DNA of 64,000 nucleotides from Argopecten irradians (taxonomy: Eukaryota > Mollusca > Bivalvia > Pectinida > Pectinidae): the NCBI RefSeq assembly GCF_041381155.1, contig NC_091143.1, forward strand, positions 40,440,996 through 40,504,995, read 5' to 3'. The notes beneath the pieces are model-generated. The model made no database searches and had not been told where the DNA came from. It worked only from the letters and a program-made list of their open reading frames with translations. Shown in pieces: positions 49,521 to 62,100 of this stretch; position 1 is the first letter of the stretch, and every line of letters begins with the position of its first letter. A program made the position numbers and the translations under genes.

Positions 49521-51622
49521 ATAGCAAATTCACATACAAATGCAGTTAATGCTTTATAAGAATCACTTTGTTTAAAGTCTCAAGCACATCCGGTCTGTTT
49601 CAGGAATACTCGATGAACTTTGTAACATATTCAGAGAAAGACTCGATAGACTTGTTTACCTACCTTAGTGTTAAAATGTAAATCATTCGTTATAGTGCAG
49701 ATTGGGAAATTATATTGGCTTTCATGGCTTTATTGTGAGAAATATCACTTTGTTACCAAGTAATAGACGTTTTATCATAAGTGTTGAAAGACGATGGTAA
49801 ACAGTACAGTTTGCTTGGATTTGTAAGGATTTAATTCTCATAAGTCAATTTAAACTCATGTAATACCAAATTTCTTGAGGGACTATTTTTATGAAATTAT
49901 TGCGCGGTTGTTTCAGACATTTAGAAAAGAAGTTACAAACGGCAGTTTGTTTTTACGCTATAACATGAATTTTTAATCTAATGGTAATGATTGTTACAAA
50001 GAAGATTGCATTAGGGACCACAGAATCAAACCAAAAATAGATTTCAAGAAAACCCCTTGTGGGCAAAAAATTTCATAGAGAGATGAACGTTTCGGAGCCT
50101 GCTGATACGGTATTCAGAGCAGTTTCAAATGTTTAATGTGTGGGTTAGGCAATACATATTATCGCAAAATATGTAAAGAAATTTTAAAATTGTGTCAAGT
50201 GTGTTTCTGACAGGGGGAGGTAACCAATATCGGAATTTCATGAATGTTTTGTTTAGGGAAATCATTTGGTTTTGCGGTCTCATATCATATGAAAAGATGT
50301 AAGATGAACAGTATTAGCAGTTGTGAATGACTTATGAAATTATTTGTCTTATTGTAAAGATATGAGCGTGTTTTTCATCAGGGTATTATATGAACCAGTA
50401 TTCTGTCATGGTATGATATGGACGTGTAATCCGTCATATTATGATACATAAATATGTACGAACGTTTGCTTTGAAATAAAATAAGAATGTTGCATTTATA
50501 AATAAAAAAAGTATTTTATTTTTCAACTCACGCGACTGGAAGCTGTTGTATATATACAGTACACATACATCAAAATAAAGCAACTTGTATAGAAATATAA
50601 ACACATTGGATTTCACAACAATCTTTACCGTGACCATTCTTTCAGAACGGATTTCAATTTTCTCACTAACATCAAAATGGTATAAATTATTCCACACAAC
50701 CATTTTACATACAATTATTTTCAACTAAATTTATCGAAATAACATTTATACTTACAGATATACAATAAAAGGCAAGAACAAAGAAAGCATATAAGCAACC
50801 CGTTATCTCCGAATTAACCGAACATGACTCACTGAAGCTCAATACAAAATGACGGCATTTTACGACAACATATAACTGTATAACTTAATTCATAATTAAC
50901 TCAATAAATTATCATATTTTCCTTTTTGATTGGCTACATTTGTCTTTGAGACAAAATATCAAAATTCAAGACGTAAATCGCTCTAACGGTAGAATTATGA
51001 AACCGATTCGCATCAGATAACTCATTTATGCCTGTAGACACATTTACGTTCTTCTAAGTCAAAGACTCGAACAGTCCATTATGAAATTTCAGGGGTGAAT
51101 GAGTTAATTATAATTATAAATGATGAGACAATTTCCACCTTTACACATACTCACATCTCACTCACGCAGAGATTCCTCTCAAATAAATAATGCATGATCA
51201 GATTACAAAATATCACAGATTTCATCCAATCGGATCGGAATGTTCAAACATTACATGCTTCATAATACTGATATCAGGTAAGATTTCTAGCTGTGATATT
51301 TTGTCAGAAATAAATGCTCATTATGATCCTTGCAGCCTTTTTTAATTTCAAATGTTAATGCTGATATATGGAATTTCACAAAAGCTTCTTGTATTTGATA
51401 CGTAGGAAGCTATTTGAGAGAGCTGCGAAAGGGAAATGCTGTTGTCTTCAAATAAATATATATGTCCGCAGATCAAACGATTTGAATATATTGGTGAAAC
51501 AATGGTTTTTAATTGTCGTATGGATTAGACAATTGAAACTGTCGTTTGACATAGTTTTAGGATATGTCTTAGCACCAATCCGTCTTTGTATATTACAGAG
51601 TTATCTCCCTTGTGGGAAGATA

Positions 51623-51628
51623 TTTATT
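51623..51628 (-). terminator. Polyadenylation signal of gene E
   Basis: The minus strand reads AATAAA about 156 bases beyond the gene E stop codon. It is the nearest perfect hexamer I noticed. Confidence 0.5.
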
Positions 51629-51783
51629 GTGGAGTCATTACTGTGAGTGAAAAATAACACGCCGTTTTCTCTTGAAAATATGACGTTTGAACCATAAGAA
51701 GATTACGCAACACACAGAACATACCCACAAAGGCAGATTACTCTGTAATATACAAATACATAATAAGCCGAGAAATACACCGC

Positions 51784-54700
51784 TCATGCTTCACAAAGCT
51801 TTCTAGCGATGGGCATGGTTGACAATGAAACATCGTCATAACTGGGAATATGCACAAGGTGTTCTTCAGATGGAAAACTGCATATCCGCTCAACTTCCGG
51901 TACCGAACCTTCTTCTCCAACAACAACTACGTACAATTTGATTTTATATAATGCTCTCATTGCTTCGTGAATTACACGAGGTGTGATTTGCGCTCTATTG
52001 TCTACGAACAAAACAGCAACATGATCTGCATTTGATCGACCTCCGTTGATAGGAAGGAAGGCGTGATGACGTAGTTTTCTAAGAAGACTTCGGAGTTTTC
52101 CTTCTTTCGCATGATCTAGTCTTTCTTCGAATGACGCCTGGTCTGTAATTTCTTCTAGTCTTGCATCAGTGCTTTGCGCATACACCTCTGACATGACTCC
52201 TACTCGTTGGTCATGCCTACTCTCCAGGCCCATGCTCTTTATGATTTTAGCAATGGCCTTTCGCAGGATTGATGACTTTTCCAAACCAAGGCTGACTCCG
52301 TCGAACACAAACATAATGTCACGTGGTCGATTTACTCCACATTCTGAAAAATAAAGGTTACATGTACATAATACTCACAACTTATTATTTATTTAATCAA
52401 AAGCCATTTACTATACATAAGATTTGTCTTATTATGTATATACTATGTAGCAAATTCTATTATATTTGTACTAACGTCTAATCTATGACTGCCACTGGAC
52501 AAGACGAAATTTCTTGCACAATTTCTTTCCCATACACTTTTTCTTATATGCTGTTTTGCTCTGGAAATTACGTGTGAACTTGTATCATTTTTGATATTGT
52601 ATTAGTAAAAACAGATTTTGGATAATTTGATTTAGTTTGTTGCATGCATGTAAAATACTTATAGACGAAAAATACCAAGCACGTACCTAAATTTTCCTGG
52701 GCAGATTCATCATTTGGTGTAGCTTCCACTGAAAATTAAAAAAAAATCAAAATATGATTAACTAAATTGTTAGAAATGAGTGATTCTGATTTAATGTGCA
52801 ATAACATTATACTACTAATTGTTATAAAAACTGGTAATCCAAACTTTATGACTTACGCTGTGACTTACGTTGTTAACATTTATTATCAAAAGCGACTGTT
52901 TATAAGTTATACAATGCAGAAATAAATCATGTATATATAAAAGTAAGCTTACCTGTACAAGCTTTGATAGCCAGTATGTTTCTTAGATGGCGGAGGGCAT
53001 TGTAATTGTTGACCTTGAACATGAAGTTCTCGTTTGGGTCACTTGCGATCGCCATTAACTCAGGAATGGACGCCACGTTCCCAATTCCAACAGCAAAGAC
53101 ATAAATGCCAGCCTTGTGTGCCAGCCTCGCTTCCATTTCTGTCTTTAAAGTGTTCGTTGATTTCCCATCAGTCAACAGCACGACGATGTGCGCAACATCC
53201 GGTCTGGCAATATCGTTCCTGAACCCATATTCCCGAATGTATTTGAGAACGGCTGCTGTGTTGGTATTCCCAGTCAGTCGTGGTAGCTGGCTGACGCGGT
53301 TTTTTAGCTCTTCTTTATCTAAGTCGTTGTTGATTGGTATGACAGGATGTATTCCGTCGCTATACAGAGTTACCCCGACCCTGGTATGAGACTTTGATAT
53401 ATCAAAGATATCCACAACATCACTGACGAATCTCAGCTGTCGTTCGAAGTCGGTGATATGTATACTGTTCGACGAATCCAATAAGAAGTACAAGTCAGCT
53501 GGTTTACCCCCACAGACTAAAATGAAACAATATGATGATAAGGATTGTGCAAAAAAAAATAAACAAAATAAAAGTGATTGCCGTATAGCCGGTTTTATTC
53601 ACTTGTCAACATTTCGCGATTTGAACCTAAAATTAGACATTGCAATGTTCGCTTCATGTGTATATATATTTCAACTCATTCTAAACATTTCACAGACAAA
53701 ATTTCGTGACAATGACGATGACCCAAAAGAAAATACCGGTTATACAGTATCTTTCAAGACAATGACTTTGCAGTTTTTGTAATAAAGGCGTTTAAGACAA
53801 ACCTATAAAAATTAGAATTACCATAAAATAAATCGTGGCAAACGCTTGTTTCAGCTTTAACTTCAATAGACATTTCAAACTGTAAAACGCGACATCGAGC
53901 TGTCGTAAAAATAACTTGGTTTATTGTAAATGCAAAAATAGAGATACATATTCTTCTATATGAACAATCCAAACAAGAAAGTTTAAAACGAGATGGACGA
54001 AGAAAAATTATTTGAACATTTAGTTAAATACGAACAATACCTACATTTTCTAGGCTGCTTCTCTGGCTCTAGGTTTTCTTCAGATGACTGGTCTTGTTGA
54101 GGCGAAACTGGAATTGAAACCAAAACACTTCAGTAAGTTATGAATGTTGTACAAAAGCAGTAAACAATATCATATCGTCATATCGTATTAGATAATGTGA
54201 GTAGGCAAATACTCAAGTTACACATACAACAAATAATTTAAGAGCATATATATGATACTTTTCACGTGATATTTTGATACGTGGGACATCTGCTTTCTGC
54301 ATTACGCTAGGTACTGCACATACATCTTGTATCAAGCGAATTGCTACTTCATACAAAATGTACAAACACTTATCAGCGTCGACATATCGCCAGATGTGCA
54401 TGCGGAAGCTTCGAGAAAGAATTTATATCACTCCGGCCGAATAGCTTATGTGTGTGGTATATGATGTAATATGTTGCTTACAACTGTTAAAATTTCTCGC
54501 CCACAAATTAAATATGTAAAAAGTAATCATTAAGATATGTTTTATGTCATTCATTTTGACCACTTCTTTTCAAATGAATAACGAATCACACATGTTTACA
54601 TTTGTATCGCGAAATGATAACAAAAACCCCAACTTTTTCACAATTTGCAGGAGAGTTTTATGGAAGCTTAGTTGCTTTTATAATTGAATTGAAAGTATAT

Positions 54701-57700
54701 TTTCTTTACTTCTCGAAACGACATAAAACGAAAATGTAAAACAGAAACTTTAAGGAGAGATCCAATATGGTGCAAAACATGAATTACAAAATAAAATTTA
54801 TAAGAGAATGATTTTAATTTAAATTCAATACACTGTCTTTACTCCTCGAAAAGACAAAAAACGAAAATGTAAAATTAGATCTTTTTGAAGTGATAAAATA
54901 TGAAAGTGCAGATGAAATATAATGCATAATATGATTTTTTACCTTGGCATGTTTTAATGGAAAGTTCGTTCCTGATGGTGTTAAGGGCCTCGTAGTCGTT
55001 GACACGGAACACATATTTCTCTTTGGGTGAACTTGCCAGCCCCTCCAAATCTATATCCTTTACTCCACTCCCCACACCGATAGCCATTATAGTTATATTG
55101 TCATGTCTAGAAAAGTAGGCTTGCTCATGTGCCGCAACATAATGATCTGTCTTCCAATAGCCATCAGTGATCAATATCAATATCTTGGCTGCCCATGCGC
55201 GACCGCCGTTTTCCGGTCTAAACATTTCTTCTCGAGCATACTCTATTGCTTTAGCGATGTTAGTTCCCCCTCCTTGTAATGGTATCCGCGATATGGCGCT
55301 CTTCAGTTCCGTTTTAGTTTGATGTGTATTCAGTTGAAAATGAAGTTGGGGTTCGTCGCTGAAGGTTATTGCACCCACTTGAATGTTGTTACTACCAATT
55401 TTAAAATTGTCTGCTACATTTTGTACAAAGTTTAGTTGGTCTTGGAATTGGTGTTGTCTTATGCTACTTGACGAGTCGAGTAGAAAAACGATATCTGCAA
55501 CTTTCTCAAAACAGTTAGCGCCTGAAAAGTATAATTCCAATATTTCAATCAACTGATTCTTTCGTACATTGTAGAATAGACGTTTTATGTAATTATCGGC
55601 AAATCTTTAAAGGCTTTTTAAACAAAAAAGTACTTGAAATGAAAAAATGGAATTTCAAATAGTTTCAAGTATCAACAATAACTGACGTTATGGTTATTCT
55701 GAAACCAACATAGTAAAGTAAAGATAAAATGGGCGGAGTATTTCAACTTGGAATTTCAAATTTTAAGTGAAATGAAAAAAAAAAAGATAAACGCGTTAAC
55801 TCATTGGAATGTTCACAAGCCTTTTACACAATATGTGTTCTATTGTAATAATAGTCACCCCATCGCGAGCCTAATGATACACGTGGTGAGAGATAAAGCA
55901 AAGGAATGTCAATGTTATTCATTGGTACAGGTGCTGGATATACAAAATTATTAATATATGCATACAACGAAGTAAAAAAAAACAGCTGTTTTAACTCAAT
56001 ACTGGATCAAACGAAATATTCAAAATCAATTTGGTTCTGGTTTATCAAAACACTTATTCGTGTTGTGCGGTCACAGTGGTAGGCGTTTTATGTTTACAAA
56101 TTCACGTGACGGTCGAACAAGGATTTAAATATCAGTCACCTTTATCAAAACGTCAGCCACTGAATAAGTTCACCTTAACCATAGCTCACACCACAGCAAA
56201 GGTTTTCGGGTGATATTTAAGTACGGGTTTCTCAATGTTACTGTCTGTTTGTGGTGTCAATTTTAAATTTATGTTTTGAAAATAAACTCGGGATAGTTCA
56301 GCTTGTGTTTGATACAATCTCCGCTTATAAATAAGCCGGTCTTTGTTTAGATTTGATATATTTACAGTTGTATAAAAGTTTGACAGGTGAAAGTACAACT
56401 TACCTTCTGTGTGGCGTAGTAAGCCGATCTGTGAATAGAGAAGAAAAATTGAACATGAATCATAATTGTACAGATAATTAATTGCCAGCCATTATTGTTG
56501 AAGCATTCGAAAGTCTCTGAAATATCAGTATATTACCCTGGTGCATTAACCCTTCAATGCTATTAATATTTTCTCTTGTATTTTGAAACCTAAAATAGTT
56601 TAAATCACTTCTAAGGCAATAATATGAATGTTACGGCATTGTACTGCTTGGCATTTTCCCAACAAAAAGTAAAATAGTAATTTTATGTTCAGAATCAAAT
56701 TATCTATCCATTAACATATGTTTTCGTCATCCAGTTGAATAGACAAATGATACAGTCAAACAGAATTTTTCGGACTGGCAAATTCCATTTACTTAGTTAA
56801 TGATCAAATTTGTTTCCTGATTTTTCCTTCTAGATCCGGGTTGCCGTGGGCCAACTGTATGAAGTTTTATTTTATTCTCTTATACTTCATCGTGTGATCT
56901 AAATTTCCTTAATTAAACGTAGTTTTAAGACCCTATATTAAAAATGTCAATCCATTGTCATCATTCATGTTGTATGTTCAACTCATACAATCAACTATTC
57001 TAAATAACATATATTTTCAAATATACATCATTATTATAAATAACAATATCATAATTATTTGACTAATATCCGTTATATCCTATTTCTACATTGTATAGAA
57101 TATCTTATATAATAATTTTGGGTTTTTCTTTGGCTTTTAACTTCAATTCGATTTCCATTCCCATCATAACCAGATCATTTTATAAATCATTTTGAACATT
57201 GGCAATACACTCGCTGTCAACTAGTAACCTTATTTTAATTTATATTAGCATGTTAATGTAACCTTTATCTATCTTTTCGTCATATTTATAGTTTCCAATA
57301 TATACAATCCCAAATGTCGTTACTCTCTCTATAATTTACCGCCGATAACCTAAATAAAATATTCTGCTGACTAGCCTAAAACAAATACGATCGTTATGTT
57401 GGAGTGCTTCCAATATCATGTTTAAACGAATTACATTTTAAAACTTCCTACACAACACCAAAATCTAAGGGATGTTCAAACATTCAACACATTTATTTTA
57501 ACATTTGAGGCCGGTAATGTTCCTCTCGACACTTCTGTGGGACCTAGACGATTATTGATAACAACGTAATGTCATGTAGCTCCTGTCTACTGTGACACAG
57601 ATTGCGTTATCAGTATGAATATTGACACAGTCTTTACTTGATTTTTTAACTAGAGAGATAAAGACTCAAGGACAGGATAATTTTATTATTTTTTTTGCAA

Positions 57701-59098
57701 GGAAATCAGGACGGTAATGAATGTCATAAACGCCACTAGTTAAGTCATTAAGGTAAAATAATACAAGGTAAAGCCATGTAAAGAATAATTAGGTTAATTA
57801 AATGTTTAACTAAATATACACTACACTTACTGTAATTACTGTATTACCACAACCAATAAACATCTGGGTCAACACCCACATGGGGCAGTTGCCAGGTACA
57901 AATGTACTGACAACAGTACTATGGATTTTTCTGGAGTACTCCGGCTTTCATGCAGATCCTAAATTACGGGGTCAAATCACTATTGAATACTTTACAATGA
58001 CAGAGAAAGATTATATGGCAAATGTATTACGTTATTTGGTCCGGATTCAACTGCGTGAGATGTCTTATGCCAAGAACTTCGAGCACCCTGAAATAGCTTA
58101 TGTGACCTAAATAACTACCGAAATTTACACACCAAAGTTAGGTGTGGCATTGTTTTGCAGTAAGATTACTCCGGTAATTAGATTAATTAAACACAGTTAT
58201 TAGTGTCATAATTACAAAAACATTAACCTGATATGTATTTGTCTAGAACCCTATTAGTTTAGTGTCAACCACATTCTATCAGTTATTTATCAATCCAGAT
58301 ACTGACAAGTATTTGTTTTGTTAAGTAATTTTAAAGAACATGTTGACAATGTTATTACTGATTGCAGTTAAAATATCTTGAGGAGAAAACAATAAATATC
58401 AATTAGTATGAATATTTCTGAAAATGTAAAATAATGAAAGAACCACTGGCTCCGGAAGATGAAGGACCCCATGTTTCACTAATGACACTTTCCATTGAAC
58501 TAAGCTTAATTTGGGCTGTGATCAGATTTTTAGATAAGAGTGGAATGATGGCATCTGAACTACTATATGATATCAGATAGATTTATGAACATAGCATAAT
58601 TATATTTTATGTTTACTTTTAAAATAAAAATTAAGTAAGAAAGGTCTGTATCAGGTTGTTTTACAGGAGAAGGATAGTAACAATCTTATCTGTCGACTGT
58701 TGTTGACATTATGTCAAATCATTATGGATAGCTTTTACCACGCTTGTGTGTCGTACTTTCGTTTTAACTAGAGACAGTTTTACATCAAGACGACACCAAA
58801 TTCCTCTGTATCCAATGTAAATCATTCGATGTGACATATATCCATACCTAACCACCGTATGTTAACATTCAAACATTAAAAGTGACCTCTTTTATCTCCG
58901 GTAATGTTCTTTAGTACGTATCTTTCCTACTAAGAAAGCAAGCTATGTCTATCTAACCCAATACATAACTCTCTGTCACCTGGTATAACAATCTTAACAG
59001 ATATAAAATATACCTGATACCCATGCTTATTAGAAATGGTATAAAGGAGTACTTACGAAGCCCACAAGAGATGTTAGACCGATGATAATTCTCGCCAT
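51784..59098 (-). CDS. Gene E: secreted protein with three vWA domains
   Basis: Minus-strand exons in order: 59098-59057, 56428-56404, 55521-54943, 54107-54045, 53516-52953, 52728-52687, 52343-51784 (stop TGA at 51786-51784). The product is about 624 residues. MARIIIGLTSLVGFIGLL is a signal peptide. vWA1 (NCFEKVADIVFLLDSSSSI to IKTCQ) and vWA2 (FCGGKPADLYFLLDSSNSI to IKACTG) keep the full MIDAS: DxSxS, a downstream Thr (GGGTN, TGNTN) and ITDG or LTDG. vWA3 (ECGVNRPRDIMFVFDGVSL to KLCEA) has lost it. The linkers are acidic and Gln/Glu-rich (SPQQDQSSEENLEPEKQP; EATPNDESAQENL). Each vWA domain is one exon bounded by phase-1 junctions, and paired Cys residues bracket each domain. Metal-dependent binding of matrix ligands such as collagen is typical of this fold and plausible for domains 1 and 2. 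The 54045 donor (GTAGGT) was chosen over a site two bases on because it keeps phase. Confidence 0.88.
53578..53752. mobile_element. MITE with CCGGTTTTATT-type termini, in a gene E intron
   Basis: The left end GCCGTATAGCCGGTTTTATT is mirrored by AAAATACCGGTTATACAGTA at the right. TTTCGCGA words are inside. It is related to 33079-33280. Confidence 0.65.
57865..57960 (+). mobile_element. Degenerate SINE fragment in gene E intron 1
   Basis: CACCCACATGGGGCAGTTGC, CAGGTAC, TACTGACAACAGTACT and GGAGTACTCCGGCTTTC follow the order of the SINE at 48989-49195, much diverged. Confidence 0.5.
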
Positions 59099-59173
59099 GG
59101 TAGTATAGTAGTCCGGGGTTTTCTAGTGTTTGAATGTCTTCAGCTTGACTGCCTACCAGTAGGTACGAAGCTA

Positions 59174-59181
59174 CATATATA
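59174..59181 (-). promoter_or_regulatory. TATA box of gene E
   Basis: The minus strand reads TATATATG 76 bases upstream of the start codon at 59098. A start site near 59148 gives a 5' UTR of about 50 bases, similar to genes B and C. Confidence 0.5.
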
Positions 59182-62100
59182 CCGGTGCCAAAGCGTTTTC
59201 ATTTACAGCTAGGTGTATACGTACGTAATACGACAACTCGTGCTATTGGTTGTTTCCACAGTAGAACCTGCCCCTTTCACAAGCGTAGTAGTATTTTCCA
59301 TATATGGAAGCAGATTGTTAATTCTGAATGGGTCGTATACATTCATGACGCTTGATATATATTTTTTATCATTTAAATTTCATTCATAAAGTTGTAAATA
59401 GGTTCCCACACCTCTGCTTATGGATAGACACGCTCTCCTTTTACAACACACTATGGGGCATATTGCCTTTTTCCGATGTAGATAATTCCTAATTTCGTTT
59501 TAAAATGTTTATGGAATCGGTTAAAGTTGGTTAAAACATCTATTTTACATTGATATGATTAAACTGATAATTTTTAAAAAGTATATTTTCATCACTTATC
59601 ATTTTGTCACCTTTTATACAAAACGTCTCCATCTTACACAGCAAACTGCTTTCTTATTAAAGTATTGTTTTCTGGGATATGGTTCAACAAGAAACAAAAT
59701 TCAAATCTACATAAGGACAAAGGTAAAACCTCTTCCATATTCTATTTGGCATATTCTTGATAGAGAAACTAAAGAACTCTATAATATATCCACACTGTAA
59801 GAAAGAGAAATTAAAATTTATTTATTTGATATGCTAAAGTAAATGAACAGTAAATGTTTTGCAGATTTATGTAATGGAAAACCAGATAAAATGAGTTTAA
59901 ATCACCGACCTACCGTTACCAACTTGCATCTGCTCTTGCTCGCAATGCAGGGAGACTCTATATTTGCATACTAATGGAATGATACAAATGATGACAACTA
60001 CGTCTTCTTTATTTTCTTCCAATTGTATTTCTTCCAATGACGTCTAAAAAAATGACGTCATAATGTGTTGTACAATACATGACGTCGCCTTTTGGCGTAC
60101 ATTTACGACATCTCTAAACGTACGTAGAAATACCCTAAACTACTTCATCATTGCTGTCTTTGATAAACAGCAACATAACAACAACCTGCAATCAAGAAAG
60201 TAAAGGAAAAGTCATATTATTAATAATTTAACATAATAGTAATTAATTTTCCCCTTTATCAACAATAAAAATGACAAATGATACTGGTGATAATGTTAGT
60301 ATTTACGTAATTTTTATGCTCGTTAAAGTTATATATGCCATTACTGGGCGAAAAAATTGACGTATTGGCTTTTCATCAGTTTATCTAAATTTTATGATGA
60401 ATGAAGCTGTGAAAATCATTCAAAGTTACGGACAAACTTGTGTGTGATGCTGTGTAAGCATTTACAACAACACATAATCTGTTCACTATAATAGTTCTGG
60501 TTTTAATGCTTTGTGTAAGTTTAGTCACTTCATAAATATTTATATTGTTGTAAACACGTGAAGATAAACTACAAATAACATATTCAAAGCTCTTCTTAAT
60601 TTGCTAATATGAAAATTAGGAAACTAATTTGAGTATCAGTAAATGGAATGCGCCAGTACTAATAATTCGGACTCCGGACGGTTTGGATGGAAACATTCGG
60701 ATTATCGAGTGTTCACATTATACCGTATAGTCGTATATTTTCGTAGGTTATTTTTTTCCAGAATTTGGCTAAAAATCCGATAAAATCAATATAATTCAGT
60801 GATTTTATAAAATTTTGTGATTTGGCTCTGTTAGTAAATTTATTTCATGTATATCTCGATATCTTACAGATCAAATTTTCTAAACCGCGAAAATATCACT
60901 ATACAGTACTTAAAGAATGACACATCGTCACCTTTTACTGACCTTAAGTTAACCGACTAGCTCCACTCTGCATTATTAACCAGTATTTACCATGCCTCCT
61001 AGGTACCACTTGAAATTCCATTGTGGTCTTATTTATCTACCCCGGGTGTAGGGATTAGATATATGTAACTAAATCAAAAGAAATAAGTCAAATAAATGAC
61101 GGTTGTAGCAATCAATGCGGCATTTTATTGCTTTAAAAAAGAAAAATTTGGCAAAAGAGAAAAGTTTGAAATAACCACTCGACATTCAGTGATGATGTAC
61201 AGAGAAACCACTTGAAATTAATCTTCCTTTGACCACAGCATTACAAACATCTAACCGCATGAATAGGGGGATTTGTAGCAACCAGATCTATTTAGGAACG
61301 GGTAGCATGACTATGAACTGAGCGACTTTGTGCGGTCTGTGGTATTCTCCCTAAGTAGTCTTATAATTGACAATGATACAGGTATTATATACAGGTATGG
61401 TACAGGTATGTTACAGGTATTTCCTACACAGTATTATTGACTCACGTCACTTGGTGACACTCTGTGATATAAATGTCGGTTAAATAATAACAGGTTGAGT
61501 GTTAATTCAATGTTTGGAACTTAAAATAGCCATATCGTACACCATGGTACTGAAATAGAATAGCATGTCATTGTGATAGGTAGCTTTTAATCCTTTAACT
61601 AAAGCTTTTATTGTTTGTTTATTTGTTTGTTTCTTTGTTGGTTTTTTTCGTGTTTTTTTTATTTATTTTTCATGAATCACAATAATACAATGCATGAACT
61701 GTTAACAAATAAACAAATGCTATTTGAACGTTATACTGACAGCTAGACGATAAAAACAAAGACAAATGAGGTATTAAGTATTCAGGTAAGTTGTCACTAC
61801 CTGAATACAGCTACAGGTAACAAACTGAGTGTCAGATGACATGATAGAATGACAAGTTATGTTGCAGTAGTGTTTTATCGAAATGTATACATTATACAAA
61901 AACAAAAATATGCATACTTTCTCACACTCAAGTGGTACATTACGTCACAACTTGTATTCCATACGCTAACAATTAAGGCAGGTAAACACTTCAAAGCGAA
62001 TGTTTCAAGTGGAAGACATTATGAGTATATTGCGACCCATCGTGACGTCACGAAAACAATTTTGAGCGAGGACAGTGTTATCTTGAACATTTATCACAAA

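Larger units (their letters stand above)
43501..51622. other. Spacer between gene D and gene E
   Basis: No gene is recognised. It holds MITEs at 44918-45197, 46081-46249 and 49260-49520, a MITE relative at 47785-48095, a SINE with an inverted head at 48989-49195 and a poly-A run at about 45989-46011. Open frames at 47416-48105 (minus) overlap the repeat and show no domain. Confidence 0.6.

Noticed and set aside
60135..60185. Possible minus-strand terminal exon with an acceptor, a 16-codon open end and AATAAA downstream
   Set aside because: No upstream exon, domain or partner was found; a 51-base open stretch can arise by chance.
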